Assembly: GCA_029259945.1 (NCBI GenBank)
Contig: JAJDEF010000040.1
Location: forward strand, 27,335-91,334
Length of the DNA stretch: 64,000 nucleotides
Source of the DNA: Planctomycetota bacterium
GTDB taxonomy: Bacteria > Planctomycetota > Planctomycetia > Pirellulales > Lacipirellulaceae
Direction of reading: 5' to 3'
Shown here: piece by piece, positions 38,233 to 45,778 of the stretch
Layout of the letters: every line of letters starts with the position of its first letter
Numbering within the stretch: position 1 is the stretch's first letter
Position numbers and translations under genes: made by a program
Notes under the pieces: model-generated
The model's database searches: none
What the model was told of the DNA's origin: nothing
The model's input: only the letters and a program-made list of their open reading frames with translations

Positions 38233-39066
38233 GAATCGCTTTCCTTCCGGATCGAATCAAAAGACTTTTCGCTGCAATCTCCAGGGGCGGTTTCAAAACT
38301 ACAAAAAAGTTTCCCACGGCCGGAGATTTTTGTACCGACACTGGGTTTTGAAGCCGGCTGTAATCTCTCTAACGAACAACAGTAGCTACGAACTCTGCGC
38401 GAAACGGTAACTTTTGTGGAAGCCATTCGATGCCAAGCAAGAAGCTGCACCTCTGGCCACCGACCAATTCTCTCGAAAACCATCGATCGCCTCACTCAAA
38501 TACGAGACAATCCCCGCCGCGGCTCTGCAAAGAGACCCAAATTCTTACGAATCGAGCTTGATCGATTGTGACGAGACACATTCCCTTGCGAATTTTAGGG
38601 TTCCACCCTGCACGCCCTCAACCTCCATTCTAGCGAGCAGTCACTCTCAAAACCACCTGACAATCGGGACTTTGAATCTACTTACACGCTAAAACAGTCT
38701 CAAAACCGCAAAGTTTTACCCGCTAGCCAGAAATCGCATAGCAAACCTTCACGACAGCCCCTTAGCGCAAGCATGCTCCGACGGCTGAGTGGCTAGCAAA
38801 ATCCTATCACTTCTCAAAAGTCGATTTGCTCCGGCACACCATTTGCCCTTGCTCTTATTTGTCACAACTAAAGGTGTCTCAAAAAACTACAAATTAATTC
38901 CTCTCGAAGATTGTCTTGCTCGTCACCCGAGTGCTTTGTCATAATACAAGAATTGTCAAAGCACTAGGTTCTCGTTACGATGAAGTGAGAACGATGGGCG
39001 TTGAGTTGGATGCGATTCAACACCGCCAAGGCAAAATGGAATTTTCATCTCCGAGGAACCGTTGCA
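38233..39066. other. 834-base interval without a gene
   Basis: Frames here are short, rich in rare combinations and without ribosome sites. Base composition is AT-rich toward the right, where the promoter of the zinc-ribbon gene should lie. I see no strong repeat or RNA gene. Confidence 0.5.
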
Positions 39067-39372
39067 ATGGTTCACTACACTTGCGACTGCTGCAAACGTC
39101 CCATCGATTCTGAAAACAGCATACGCTATCTTGTCCGCCTTGAGGTCTACGCTTCACTCGACCCGATCGACGAAGACATGGACTCCGATCGCGACCATCT
39201 GCTAGAAATCCAAGAGATCCTTGAGAACCTAGACAGCGCCGAAGACGACCAGATTTGCGACGAGGTCTACCACCACGCTCGCTACGATCTTTGTAGTGAA
39301 TGCCGTCAGCGCTTTGTCAAAAATCCGCTAGGACGACAAACGATGCAACCTCTCAACTTCAGCAAGAACTAA
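39067..39372 (+). CDS. Small zinc-ribbon-like protein
   Basis: A 101-residue protein; GAGGAA eight bases before the ATG at 39067 decides the start over an upstream in-frame codon. It has CDCCKRPID near the N-terminus and CSECRQRF near the C-terminus, two Cys pairs that can bind one zinc, separated by an acidic helical region (DEDMDSDRDHLLEIQEILE). I know similar short proteins only as planctomycete hypotheticals. Its stop overlaps the end of the convergent lipoprotein-like gene by four bases. Confidence 0.7.
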   Translation: MVHYTCDCCKRPIDSENSIRYLVRLEVYASLDPIDEDMDSDRDHLLEIQEILENLDSAEDDQICDEVYHHARYDLCSECRQRFVKNPLGRQTMQPLNFSKN

Positions 39373-40484
39373 CGTACCCGCCCCACGTCAGTCGGGATTC
39401 CCCCAGGCGGCAACTGCTGAGCCATCGGACGCTGAATCGCTGGATTGAACTGGCTAAGCGGCAATGTCACGGGCGGAGGAAGAGCCGGGCTGGGGCCCAC
39501 CGTCTGCGTAGGTGAACCTTGTGGAACGACATACGAGGGAGTGCCGCCGGCAGCAGGCGCAGGAAAGATTGTCTGAGTGCCCAAAACGGTTCCCGGCGGA
39601 GCGGTTCCAAGATCGACTTGAGGATACCCGCTAATGACCGGCATACTCCAAAGTGCTGTGTTACCGCCCACCTGATTGATGACGACCGTCCCAACGTCGA
39701 TCGTTAATGCCAACTGAGCAGCAGGCAGGTTGAGCTCGATCACCTGCGGCAACGAGACGCCCATCGTTGGATAGTACCGATGCGAACGTGCTCGTGTACT
39801 CGCGACCAGCGTCCCCCGCGCGTCGTAAATATGCTGCTCGATCACCCAAGCCCGTTTTACGTCCACGACCGTGTGCTTGGTCATCGTGCCCGTTCTTGTT
39901 TGAATCGTAGAACGAATTTCAACCGTCCCATCGCCACGCTGAATGGGGGCTTCATATTGATCTCCAGACGAAAATTGAGATAGCCCCAGGGCATCGATCA
40001 GCCATTGGGGGTCGATTGGCATCACCTGTTGAGCAGAACTCCCGACAAACTGCTCATGGCGGGCAAAATACAGCGCCGGCGGTTCATTGCGCTTTACCCA
40101 AAACCAAAATCGCTCGTCATTGCTTCCCAAGTCGACCTCCGCCCCGGTGATGGCCGTCGAAGCTTGCAATCGCAAACGCCCCGGACGCTGAACCGCGATA
40201 TTGCCACGTAGCAACGGAATCGCTGGCATCCCCGGCACCGTGATCGAAGCGTTATTCGTTTGATAACTCTGCACCCGCCCAGAGTTTTGATTCACCGCAG
40301 CTAGGATCTGATCTAATGAAGCACCAACGGGAAGCACTTCGGGCGCAGGCGGCCCCAACGAAGTGAACGGATTGCGGAACGATCGAGAGCAGGTCGCCCC
40401 CGACCCACAAAATAGAACCAGCAGCAACAAAAGGCTCTTGGCTGGCCAAACGAATCTCGGTTTGATGATGGGTACTAATTGCAT
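39369..40484 (-). CDS. Exported LolA-like envelope protein
   Basis: A 371-residue protein with a signal segment (SLLLLLVLFCGSGATC), possibly lipid-modified at Cys32 though the lipobox is not canonical. The body shows LDQILAAVNQNSGRVQSYQT, then alternating strands (LRGNIAVQRPGRLRLQAS, FWFWVKRNEPPALYFARHEQ), the shape of the LolA/LolB and DUF4292 family of lipoprotein carriers. The C-terminal 90 residues are Pro/Gly/Thr-rich and disordered. A role in moving lipids or lipoproteins across the envelope is inferred from fold only. Confidence 0.65.
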   Translation of the reverse strand: MQLVPIIKPRFVWPAKSLLLLLVLFCGSGATCSRSFRNPFTSLGPPAPEVLPVGASLDQILAAVNQNSGRVQSYQTNNASITVPGMPAIPLLRGNIAVQRPGRLRLQASTAITGAEVDLGSNDERFWFWVKRNEPPALYFARHEQFVGSSAQQVMPIDPQWLIDALGLSQFSSGDQYEAPIQRGDGTVEIRSTIQTRTGTMTKHTVVDVKRAWVIEQHIYDARGTLVASTRARSHRYYPTMGVSLPQVIELNLPAAQLALTIDVGTVVINQVGGNTALWSMPVISGYPQVDLGTAPPGTVLGTQTIFPAPAAGGTPSYVVPQGSPTQTVGPSPALPPPVTLPLSQFNPAIQRPMAQQLPPGGIPTDVGRVR

Positions 40485-40506
40485 TACGTTTTTTTGGGAA
40501 TCGATT

Positions 40507-41067
40507 TCATGAGGCCGAGTTCGTTTTCTCTTTTGTCGTCTTGTTTTCTGCGCTATTTACAGGCTTAAAATTGGACGTCTCACCATCTCCATACAGCAAT
40601 TCAATCATGCGCTGTTGCACCAGTGCTGCCTGCTGGCCGTCCGGCTCGGCGGTCACCAATTCGAATGGCTCGTCGCGTCGTGGACAAAAGAGCGTGAGTA
40701 CCTCTTGCCCCTCCTCATTTTGCTTGACTTCGTCGCGTCGCAAAACACGTCGACGCAGCAACAGCAAACCCAGCAAATAACGGAACTCTTGATCCTCTGG
40801 TCGTTTTGCAAGTGCAGCAAACAAATTCAACATGACTTCGGTCGGCGCTAGCTTGGGCTTTCCACCATCTTTGCCAGGCACTCGCGAACGCCACCAACCA
40901 ACACAGGTCTCCGGTGGCCCCTCCCAGGCCTCGACGCTGTAATCAAAACGCTCTAGCTCGCCCGTTTGTTCTTCTAAAACAGAAAAGTAAACATCGCCCG
41001 GTTGCAGGGCACGCTCGGTCGAGGCGCACCGACGGCTACAGCTACGAACTTCAAAATCAAGCAACAT
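40507..41067 (-). CDS. Conserved protein of unknown function
   Basis: The ATG at 41067 (186 residues) is preferred, since the protein begins sensibly MLLDFEVRSCSRRCASTERA. It contains LQPGDVYFSVLEEQTGELERFDY and WWRSRVPGKDGGK, then a Leu/Arg-rich helix (RYLLGLLLLRRRVLRRDE) and an acidic Lys-rich tail. There are four cysteines but no paired zinc motif beyond SCSRRC. I recognise it only as a type common in planctomycetes, usually next to the lipoprotein gene that follows after 22 bases, so the two are probably one operon. Confidence 0.6.
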   Translation of the reverse strand: MLLDFEVRSCSRRCASTERALQPGDVYFSVLEEQTGELERFDYSVEAWEGPPETCVGWWRSRVPGKDGGKPKLAPTEVMLNLFAALAKRPEDQEFRYLLGLLLLRRRVLRRDEVKQNEEGQEVLTLFCPRRDEPFELVTAEPDGQQAALVQQRMIELLYGDGETSNFKPVNSAENKTTKEKTNSAS

Positions 41068-41207
41068 GGTCTCTGCCGGCAATGGTCGAAAAAGAGCCCA
41101 GATAGGCCCCAAAAAAAACCGAGTGGGATGTTACGAAAAGGGGACTAACCCCACAAGCCAAACGCCATCAGCTAGCACGGCCCGATAGCAACCTCCAGCT
41201 TGACTGC

Positions 41208-41456
41208 CTAATTCGCCGTAAAGAACCGTGAATTCGTCCCCCCGCTACCCACGAGAATCTGAATTCGCTTCGCACAGCGTGGACAATTTCCCACATAAGC
41301 CGTGAGATCGCGGCTCAGATAGATGCGTGAATAGACATCGCAGCAAGCGAAATGAACGCCAAGAAACTTCCCCTTTCGCTCCTCAGCGTCCGACGAAGAG
41401 GGCTTTTCCGAGCCCGTCAGGCTGGTGAGGTCAAGTTGTCGGCCTTTTTCCGCCAT
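41208..41456 (-). CDS. Small conserved Cys-rich protein
   Basis: An 82-residue protein: a polar N-terminus, then the compact domain GKFLGVHFACCDVYSRIYLS and NCPRCAKRIQILVGSGGTNS. The CC and CxxC pairs suggest one zinc site. I associate the HFxCCxVYxRIY ... CPRC pattern with a short planctomycete protein family of unknown function. It lies just upstream of the 186-residue gene in the same direction. Confidence 0.65.
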   Translation of the reverse strand: MAEKGRQLDLTSLTGSEKPSSSDAEERKGKFLGVHFACCDVYSRIYLSRDLTAYVGNCPRCAKRIQILVGSGGTNSRFFTAN

Positions 41457-41770
41457 CTTTTGCAGAACCTAACAAGAAAGCTTGGTCGATGAATCCCCAG
41501 GAGTGGCGACCATTCTATTTCGAGTTGCCGCCATTCAAAACCTCAATCTGGCAGATCAGAAGCATATTTAGGCTCTCTCCAGATAAACTGCAAAGTCGCT
41601 ATTAGCATGAACGAAAAATTAGCTGAACCACAGAGGGCACAGAGCACACCGAGAAAAGCTTATTTTCAGGCACTCTGCGCTGCTCTGCGTCCTCTGTGGT
41701 AAATCTTTTCTTCCTGTCTTTTGATTATCGTACCGACTTTGCAGTCGTTCTGAGGCTCTCTCAGCGAACC
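41457..41770. other. Intergenic stretch with one repeat
   Basis: No gene is visible. A full family D hairpin repeat lies at 41627-41700. The rest separates the small Cys-rich gene from the leucine leader region. Confidence 0.6.
41627..41700. repeat. Complete hairpin repeat, family D
   Basis: Left arm ACCACAGAGGGCACAGAGCA pairs imperfectly with the right arm TGCTCTGCGTCCTCTGTGGT. Single-arm relatives lie at 17368 and 27852. The words resemble dispersed repeats I have seen in several phyla including planctomycetes. Confidence 0.75.
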
Positions 41771-41799
41771 TTGACCCTGCAAAAGATGTCCACTAGACT
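41771..41799 (+). promoter_or_regulatory. Candidate sigma-70 promoter of the leuL-leuA leader
   Basis: TTGACC at 41771-41776 and TAGACT at 41794-41799 are separated by exactly 17 bases. Transcription would start near 41806, about 60 bases before the leader peptide gene. The match and spacing are good, but no start site has been measured. Confidence 0.55.
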
Positions 41800-41866
41800 G
41801 AAATCCTTGGCTTGAGGATGTTATTCCAGGCCGCCAGTGAAGTAAATCAAATAGAAAAAGAATCGA

Positions 41867-41926
41867 ATGTTCATAGCGCCACTGCTACCCCTGCTCTTAC
41901 TACTGCTACCCAAAGGCGGGAATTAG
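41867..41926 (+). CDS. leuL: Leucine leader peptide (attenuator)
   Basis: A 19-residue frame, MFIAPLLPLLLLLLPKGGN, in which 8 codons are leucine, six of them consecutive (CTG CTC TTA CTA CTG CTA), with rarer CTA and TTA codons among them. It starts at ATG 41867 and stops at TAG 41924-41926. Downstream come an antiterminator strand (41925-41931), its partner inside the terminator (41959-41965), and the terminator itself, then leuA. That order is the known design of enterobacterial leuL: when charged tRNA-Leu is scarce the ribosome stalls on the leucine run and the terminator cannot fold. The ribosome site is poor (only a purine run precedes the ATG), which is the weakest point of the case. Confidence 0.7.
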   Translation: MFIAPLLPLLLLLLPKGGN

Positions 41927-41965
41927 GGTTTCTACGAACATCGTTAAGATCACACAAAAAACCCT
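41925..41965 (+). promoter_or_regulatory. Candidate antiterminator pairing in the leucine leader
   Basis: AGGGTTT at 41925-41931, overlapping the leader stop codon, can pair with AAACCCT at 41959-41965, which is the 5' side of the terminator stem. A ribosome resting at the stop codon would cover the first strand; one stalled on the leucine run would leave it free. The two folds are mutually exclusive. Confidence 0.55.
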
Positions 41966-41992
41966 GAGGCCCACCGGCTTCAGGGTTTTTTT
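41956..41992 (+). terminator. Intrinsic terminator of the leucine leader
   Basis: Stem CCCTGAGGCC (41962-41971), loop CACC, GGCTTCAGGG (41976-41985): ten pairs with one G-U wobble, then seven T. An A run before the stem extends it with the T run. It lies about 216 bases before leuA and 30 bases after the leader stop, so it would stop transcription before leuA. Confidence 0.85.
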
Positions 41993-42062
41993 GTTGGTCC
42001 TACGCACCGACAAGCAACCTTGGAAACGTAACATTTCATCCGACCGAAGCAAGGAAAAAATA

Positions 42063-42112
42063 TCTCGCAGAGTCCCTTTACTTTTTTGCGCCTTCGCGCC
42101 TTTGCGAGAGAC
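42063..42112. repeat. Shortened family C repeat in the leuA leader
   Basis: Contains CTCGCAGAG followed by TTTTGCGCCTTCGCGCCTTT and GCGAGAGAC, the right part of the family C element. It sits between the attenuator and leuA and would be part of the leuA mRNA leader. Confidence 0.7.
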
Positions 42113-42208
42113 TTTTACAAGCATTCACCAAACGCCATACCTAAACGCTTTCCTTAAGACCGACTACCGTTTTCAACATCCCCTAAACCTCTAAGCACCC
42201 GATTCGCT

Positions 42209-43750
42209 ATGTCTACCACAAACCAACCACGGCAGATAACGATCTTCGACACCACGCTCCGCGACGGCGAGCAATCGCCCGGCTGCAGTATGAATCTCAG
42301 CGAAAAGCTGGAGGTAGCCCAATCGCTCGCAGACCTCGGCGTCAATGTCATCGAAGCCGGCTTTCCGATCACCTCGGTCGGCGACTTCCAAGCCGTTCAA
42401 GAAATTGCAAAGAGCGTCTCCGGTGCCACCATTTGTGGTTTGGCTCGCTGCCGCGATCAAGATATCGACCGTGCTTGGGAAGCCCTTCAACACGGCACGA
42501 ATGTGCGCATCCATGTTTTTCTCGCGACGAGCGCCATCCATCGTGAATTCAAATTGAAGATGGACAAACAGGAAATCATTCGACGCGCTGTCGAGGGGGT
42601 GAAGCGAGCAAAGAGCTATTGCGACGACATTGAGTTCTCGCCCGAAGACGCGGCTCGAACCGAAGCCGACTTCCTTTGCGAAGTCGTCGAGGCCGCCATC
42701 CAAGCCGGTGCCACGACGGTCAACATTCCCGACACCGTCGGCTACGCCACCCCAGCACACTTCGCCGGCGTCATCGACAACCTCATGAATCGCGTTCCCA
42801 ACATCGATCAGGCAGTCATCAGCGTCCATTGCCACAACGACCTCGGCTTGGCCGTCGCCAACAGCTTGGCAGCCGTCGAACATGGGGCGGGACAAATCGA
42901 ATGTACTGTCAACGGGCTCGGAGAACGGGCAGGAAACTGCTCGTTGGAAGAGGTCGTCATGGCGATACGCACTCGCAACGATTACTACCAAGTCGAAACT
43001 AGCATCAACACTCCACGCTTGGTTCCCACCAGTCGTTTAGTTTCGAACATCACTGGCATGTTGGTCCAACGCAACAAGGCAATCGTCGGACGGAATGCAT
43101 TCGCCCACGAAGCCGGCATCCATCAAGACGGCATGCTCAAAGAACCCACGACCTACGAAATCATGCGCCCCGCCGATGTCGGCTTTACCCAAACCGACCT
43201 CGTCTTGGGCAAACATAGCGGACGAGCCGCCCTCACCGACCGTGCGCGGGCATTGGGCTACCACCTCACCGACGAACAACTCGAAGCCGTATTCGAGGAC
43301 TTCAAAGATTTGGCCGACAAGAAAAAAGAGGTCTACGACGGCGATATCGCCGCCTTAATCGAACAACGCAATACCCGCTTTGTCGATCAGTGGCAAATTG
43401 TCTCGTACGAAGTGCAATCGACTTCCGGCCAAGCCCCCTCAGCGACGCTCACCCTCGCGCGTGGCGATCAGCAACACACCACTTCCATCGACTGTGGCGA
43501 CGGCCCACTCGATGCTTTGTTCCGAGCCATCGAAGAAATCACCGGCACCACGGTCGTCGTGCGTGATTTCCGAGTGCAAAGTGCCTCACGCGGCAAAGAT
43601 GCCCAGGGCGAATCGACCATCGAGGTAGAGCACCACGGACAAGTCTACCGCGGCCGCGGCGTCTCGACCGACACCGTCGAAGCCGGCACCCGAGCCTTTC
43701 TCAATGCCATCAACCGCATCGAAGTCGGAACGAATAAAAACACCACATAG
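42209..43750 (+). CDS. leuA: 2-isopropylmalate synthase
   Basis: Condenses acetyl-CoA and 2-oxoisovalerate in the first committed step of leucine synthesis. The 513-residue protein has the DRE-TIM barrel signature [28 protein letters not shown] metal site ([19 protein letters not shown]), [15 protein letters not shown] and [11 protein letters not shown]. The C-terminal region from about residue 390 forms the dimer/regulatory domain where leucine normally inhibits the enzyme ([20 protein letters not shown]). There is no clear ribosome-binding site before the ATG. Expression is probably controlled by the attenuator at 41867-41992. The stop codon TAG lies inside a family F repeat. Confidence 0.97.
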   Translation: MSTTNQPRQITIFDTTLRDGEQSPGCSMNLSEKLEVAQSLADLGVNVIEAGFPITSVGDFQAVQEIAKSVSGATICGLARCRDQDIDRAWEALQHGTNVRIHVFLATSAIHREFKLKMDKQEIIRRAVEGVKRAKSYCDDIEFSPEDAARTEADFLCEVVEAAIQAGATTVNIPDTVGYATPAHFAGVIDNLMNRVPNIDQAVISVHCHNDLGLAVANSLAAVEHGAGQIECTVNGLGERAGNCSLEEVVMAIRTRNDYYQVETSINTPRLVPTSRLVSNITGMLVQRNKAIVGRNAFAHEAGIHQDGMLKEPTTYEIMRPADVGFTQTDLVLGKHSGRAALTDRARALGYHLTDEQLEAVFEDFKDLADKKKEVYDGDIAALIEQRNTRFVDQWQIVSYEVQSTSGQAPSATLTLARGDQQHTTSIDCGDGPLDALFRAIEEITGTTVVVRDFRVQSASRGKDAQGESTIEVEHHGQVYRGRGVSTDTVEAGTRAFLNAINRIEVGTNKNTT

Positions 43751-43770
43751 CCCGGCCATCCTGGCTGGGA
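43745..43770. repeat. Short hairpin repeat, family F (copy 2), overlapping the leuA stop
   Basis: Begins ACATAGCCCGGCCATCCTGG, one mismatch from the copy at 25587-25612. The TAG in its fourth to sixth bases is the stop codon of leuA. The hairpin follows the stop at once and may terminate or protect the transcript. Confidence 0.8.
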
Positions 43771-43781
43771 ACCACCGACCA

Positions 43782-44273
43782 CTAAACAAAAGCCAAAACG
43801 TAAAACACCCACCCCGTAATCGTGGTGAACAGCATATCAATCGCCGCAATTTTCCCCCACCGTCGATGAAACGCGCTATGCGAGTTCGGCTGCGGCGGAT
43901 TAGGGAATCGTCGCCAAGCCAAAAAAATCACAAGAATCCACAACACGACCGTGGTCACCGCAAAGAAAAGATGAATCGAGAGAGCCACGAACACATCGTA
44001 GCTCGGCTGCCCACCCAGTTCGCCGGCGGCCCGATCGCGCCAGCCGTTCAGCCGAACATCCAGCTCAAACGCCGTGAGTACAACCAGCAACAAGCCAGCG
44101 AGCCTCAACTGCACGCGACGATGCAATGCATACCGTCGATGAACTCGAACTTGCCGAATACTCCAGCCGAGCACCAGCACAACCACCAGCATCCCCACGC
44201 AAACCACGTCGAGCGCAAGCGAGGCCCGCGTCCCCAAAAACCCATCCCAGCCAGGAAAGTCAATCACATCCAT
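43782..44273 (-). CDS. DUF420-like membrane protein
   Basis: The ATG at 44273 gives 163 residues; an upstream GTG in frame is less likely. It has four hydrophobic helices, around residues 15-38, 55-72, 95-118 and 140-160. The histidines at HRRYALHRRVQLRLAG, SIHLFFAVTTVVLW and FHRRWGKIA resemble the DUF420 family, small membrane proteins sometimes found with haem-copper oxidases. No oxidase genes are present here. The role is unknown. Confidence 0.65.
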   Translation of the reverse strand: MDVIDFPGWDGFLGTRASLALDVVCVGMLVVVLVLGWSIRQVRVHRRYALHRRVQLRLAGLLLVVLTAFELDVRLNGWRDRAAGELGGQPSYDVFVALSIHLFFAVTTVVLWILVIFLAWRRFPNPPQPNSHSAFHRRWGKIAAIDMLFTTITGWVFYVLAFV

Positions 44274-44423
44274 GAAGGTCCAATTCAGCACTGATTGATA
44301 AACAAGAAACGACGTCTAACACAGTAGCTTGGAATGAAGGCAGAAAACAGACCAGTCGAAAAATCCCCCAGAGTCTCACTAGAAATTTTCTCGATGCCCA
44401 TCTAAGATTTGCAAAGCAACTCT

Positions 44424-44509
44424 GGCCGAGTGGCGGAATTGGCAGACGCTCTGGACTTAAAATCCAGTGGAGTGTAAACTCCGTGCGGGTTCGAGTCCCG
44501 CCTCGGCTA
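44424..44509 (+). tRNA. tRNA-Leu (anticodon UAA)
   Basis: An 86-base class II tRNA with acceptor stem GGCCGAG/CTCGGCT (G1-U72 as in some tRNA-Leu), a D arm with GGCGGAATTGGCAGACGC, anticodon stem-loop CTGGACTTAAAATCCAG giving UAA, a long variable arm around GGAGTGTAAACTCC and a T arm GCGGGTTCGAGTCCCGC. CCA is not encoded. It reads UUA and UUG, including the UUA in leuL. Confidence 0.95.
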
Positions 44510-44585
44510 CTCGAACAATTGCGGCGGTACAATTCTTGGTGTTCTCACCATATCTTGTAGGACAACCGCTGCGATCATTACAAGG

Positions 44586-44622
44586 CGAGTGACAACCTGT
44601 TGTCACTCGTCTTGCTTTTTTT
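44586..44622 (+). terminator. Intrinsic terminator downstream of tRNA-Leu
   Basis: Perfect ten-pair stem CGAGTGACAA (44586-44595)/TTGTCACTCG (44600-44609) with loop CCTG, followed after six bases by seven T. It probably ends the tRNA transcript. Confidence 0.75.
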
Positions 44623-44709
44623 CATGCTCTGAACAAATGTTCATCTTGTTCGATTTTCTGAAATCGACAGAATCACGAACGTCCTACAAAATTCAATTCA
44701 GAGTTCACG

Positions 44710-45420
44710 ATGAACCCAGCTACCTCCACGCTTCGCGTGTGGTACGAACAGTTCTTTGCTGCGCTGTTTCATGCCGATGCACGTCCGAACACGCTTGAAG
44801 CTTATCGAGCGACGATCGCCGCTTGGGAGAAAGTGACTTCCAATCCTACGGTTGATTCTGTCGATCAATTTGCAGCGGCTAGTTTCAGGACTCTTTGTCC
44901 TGGAAGACCGGCGACGATCGCGAAACATTGCCGGCACCTCAATCATTTGTTCGGAAAACTAGGGCAGCCAGGCCCTAGGAATCGCGATGCTTTAGGACTT
45001 GTTCTGAACGTGCCCTGGTTCAAACCACCACGGGTTGAAATACAGATCAAACCAATACCGGGTGACGCCGATGTGGAGGCGTTTGTGCGAGCGGCATCGT
45101 TGCCGCTCGCACTGTTCGCTGTCATTGCAGCGACCACAGGAAGTCGAAACACGGCGATTCGCTTTCTCGATCTTAACGCACTCGATTTTAACGCCCAGGT
45201 GATTCGATTCCCTGCTTCTACGGACAAAAGAGGGCGAGCACGTTTGAAACCCGTACCGTCGATCACAGCGACATGGTGGCGTCAGGTAGCAGACCGTGCT
45301 TGGCCAGCCAGTCGTAGCGGTTTTGCTTACGCATGGCGTCGTGAGGCGAAGAAAGCAGGCGTACCATCATTGAGACCACACGGCTTAAAACGATGGTGGG
45401 GTAATCGTTTTAATCTTTGA
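44710..45420 (+). pseudogene. Truncated tyrosine-recombinase-like integrase
   Basis: A 236-codon frame starting 200 bases after tRNA-Leu. The N-terminal part has the SAM-like core-binding shape (RPNTLEAYRATIAAWEKV) and the catalytic half begins IAATTGSRNTAIRFLDLNAL with the first Arg. It stops at LRPHGLKRWWGNRFNL, the position of the HxxR box, before the segment that should carry the Tyr nucleophile. It is therefore inactive as read. The site beside a tRNA is the classic integration spot, so this is likely the residue of a lost island or prophage. What it was once attached to is not recoverable. Confidence 0.65.
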
Positions 45421-45617
45421 ATGTCGAAATCATCGACGAACCTAACGATCGAACCATGGTGGAGTTGGCTCAAATCGCCCGGCCTCATCAACTCAGTTCC
45501 TACGATGCAGTGTATTTTGATTTAGCCGTTCGGCTGGGGATTCCCTTGGTGACAGACGATGGCAATCTTCGAGCCGCCGTCAAACGCGTGGGGATTGAGT
45601 GGGTTGAGCCTGCTTAG
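45414..45617 (+). pseudogene. 3' remnant of a VapC-like PIN-domain gene
   Basis: The frame opens right after a stop at 45411-45413 and has no good start. It reads IIDEPNDRTMVELAQIARPH, LSSYDAVYFDLAVRLG and IPLVTDDGNLRAAVKRVGIE, the last two-thirds of a PIN-domain toxin with its conserved Asp residues. The N-terminal part with the first catalytic Asp is missing, and the reading begins at the truncation point of the integrase relic. A deletion joining two mobile-island genes explains both. Confidence 0.65.
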
Positions 45618-45778
45618 ATTTCGTGTCTACTCAATGTCCGATAAAGATCAATTAGGTGCGGTGCGTTAGCCCAGGACTTTCGGACCGCGGCGGGCTAGGA
45701 ATCATGATTCCCAAAGGAGATCCGAGTTATGAACGAACGAACAAACACAACAAAAGTGTCCCGTCTTTAGTGATGAGT

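Noticed and set aside
38414..38692. Plus-strand frame of 92 codons
   Set aside because: Low-quality composition, no ribosome site, no recognisable domain.
44510..45778. Search for a second copy of the tRNA-Leu 3' end (attachment-site duplicate)
   Set aside because: I found no repeat of the T-arm/acceptor end downstream, so no right attachment site is claimed.
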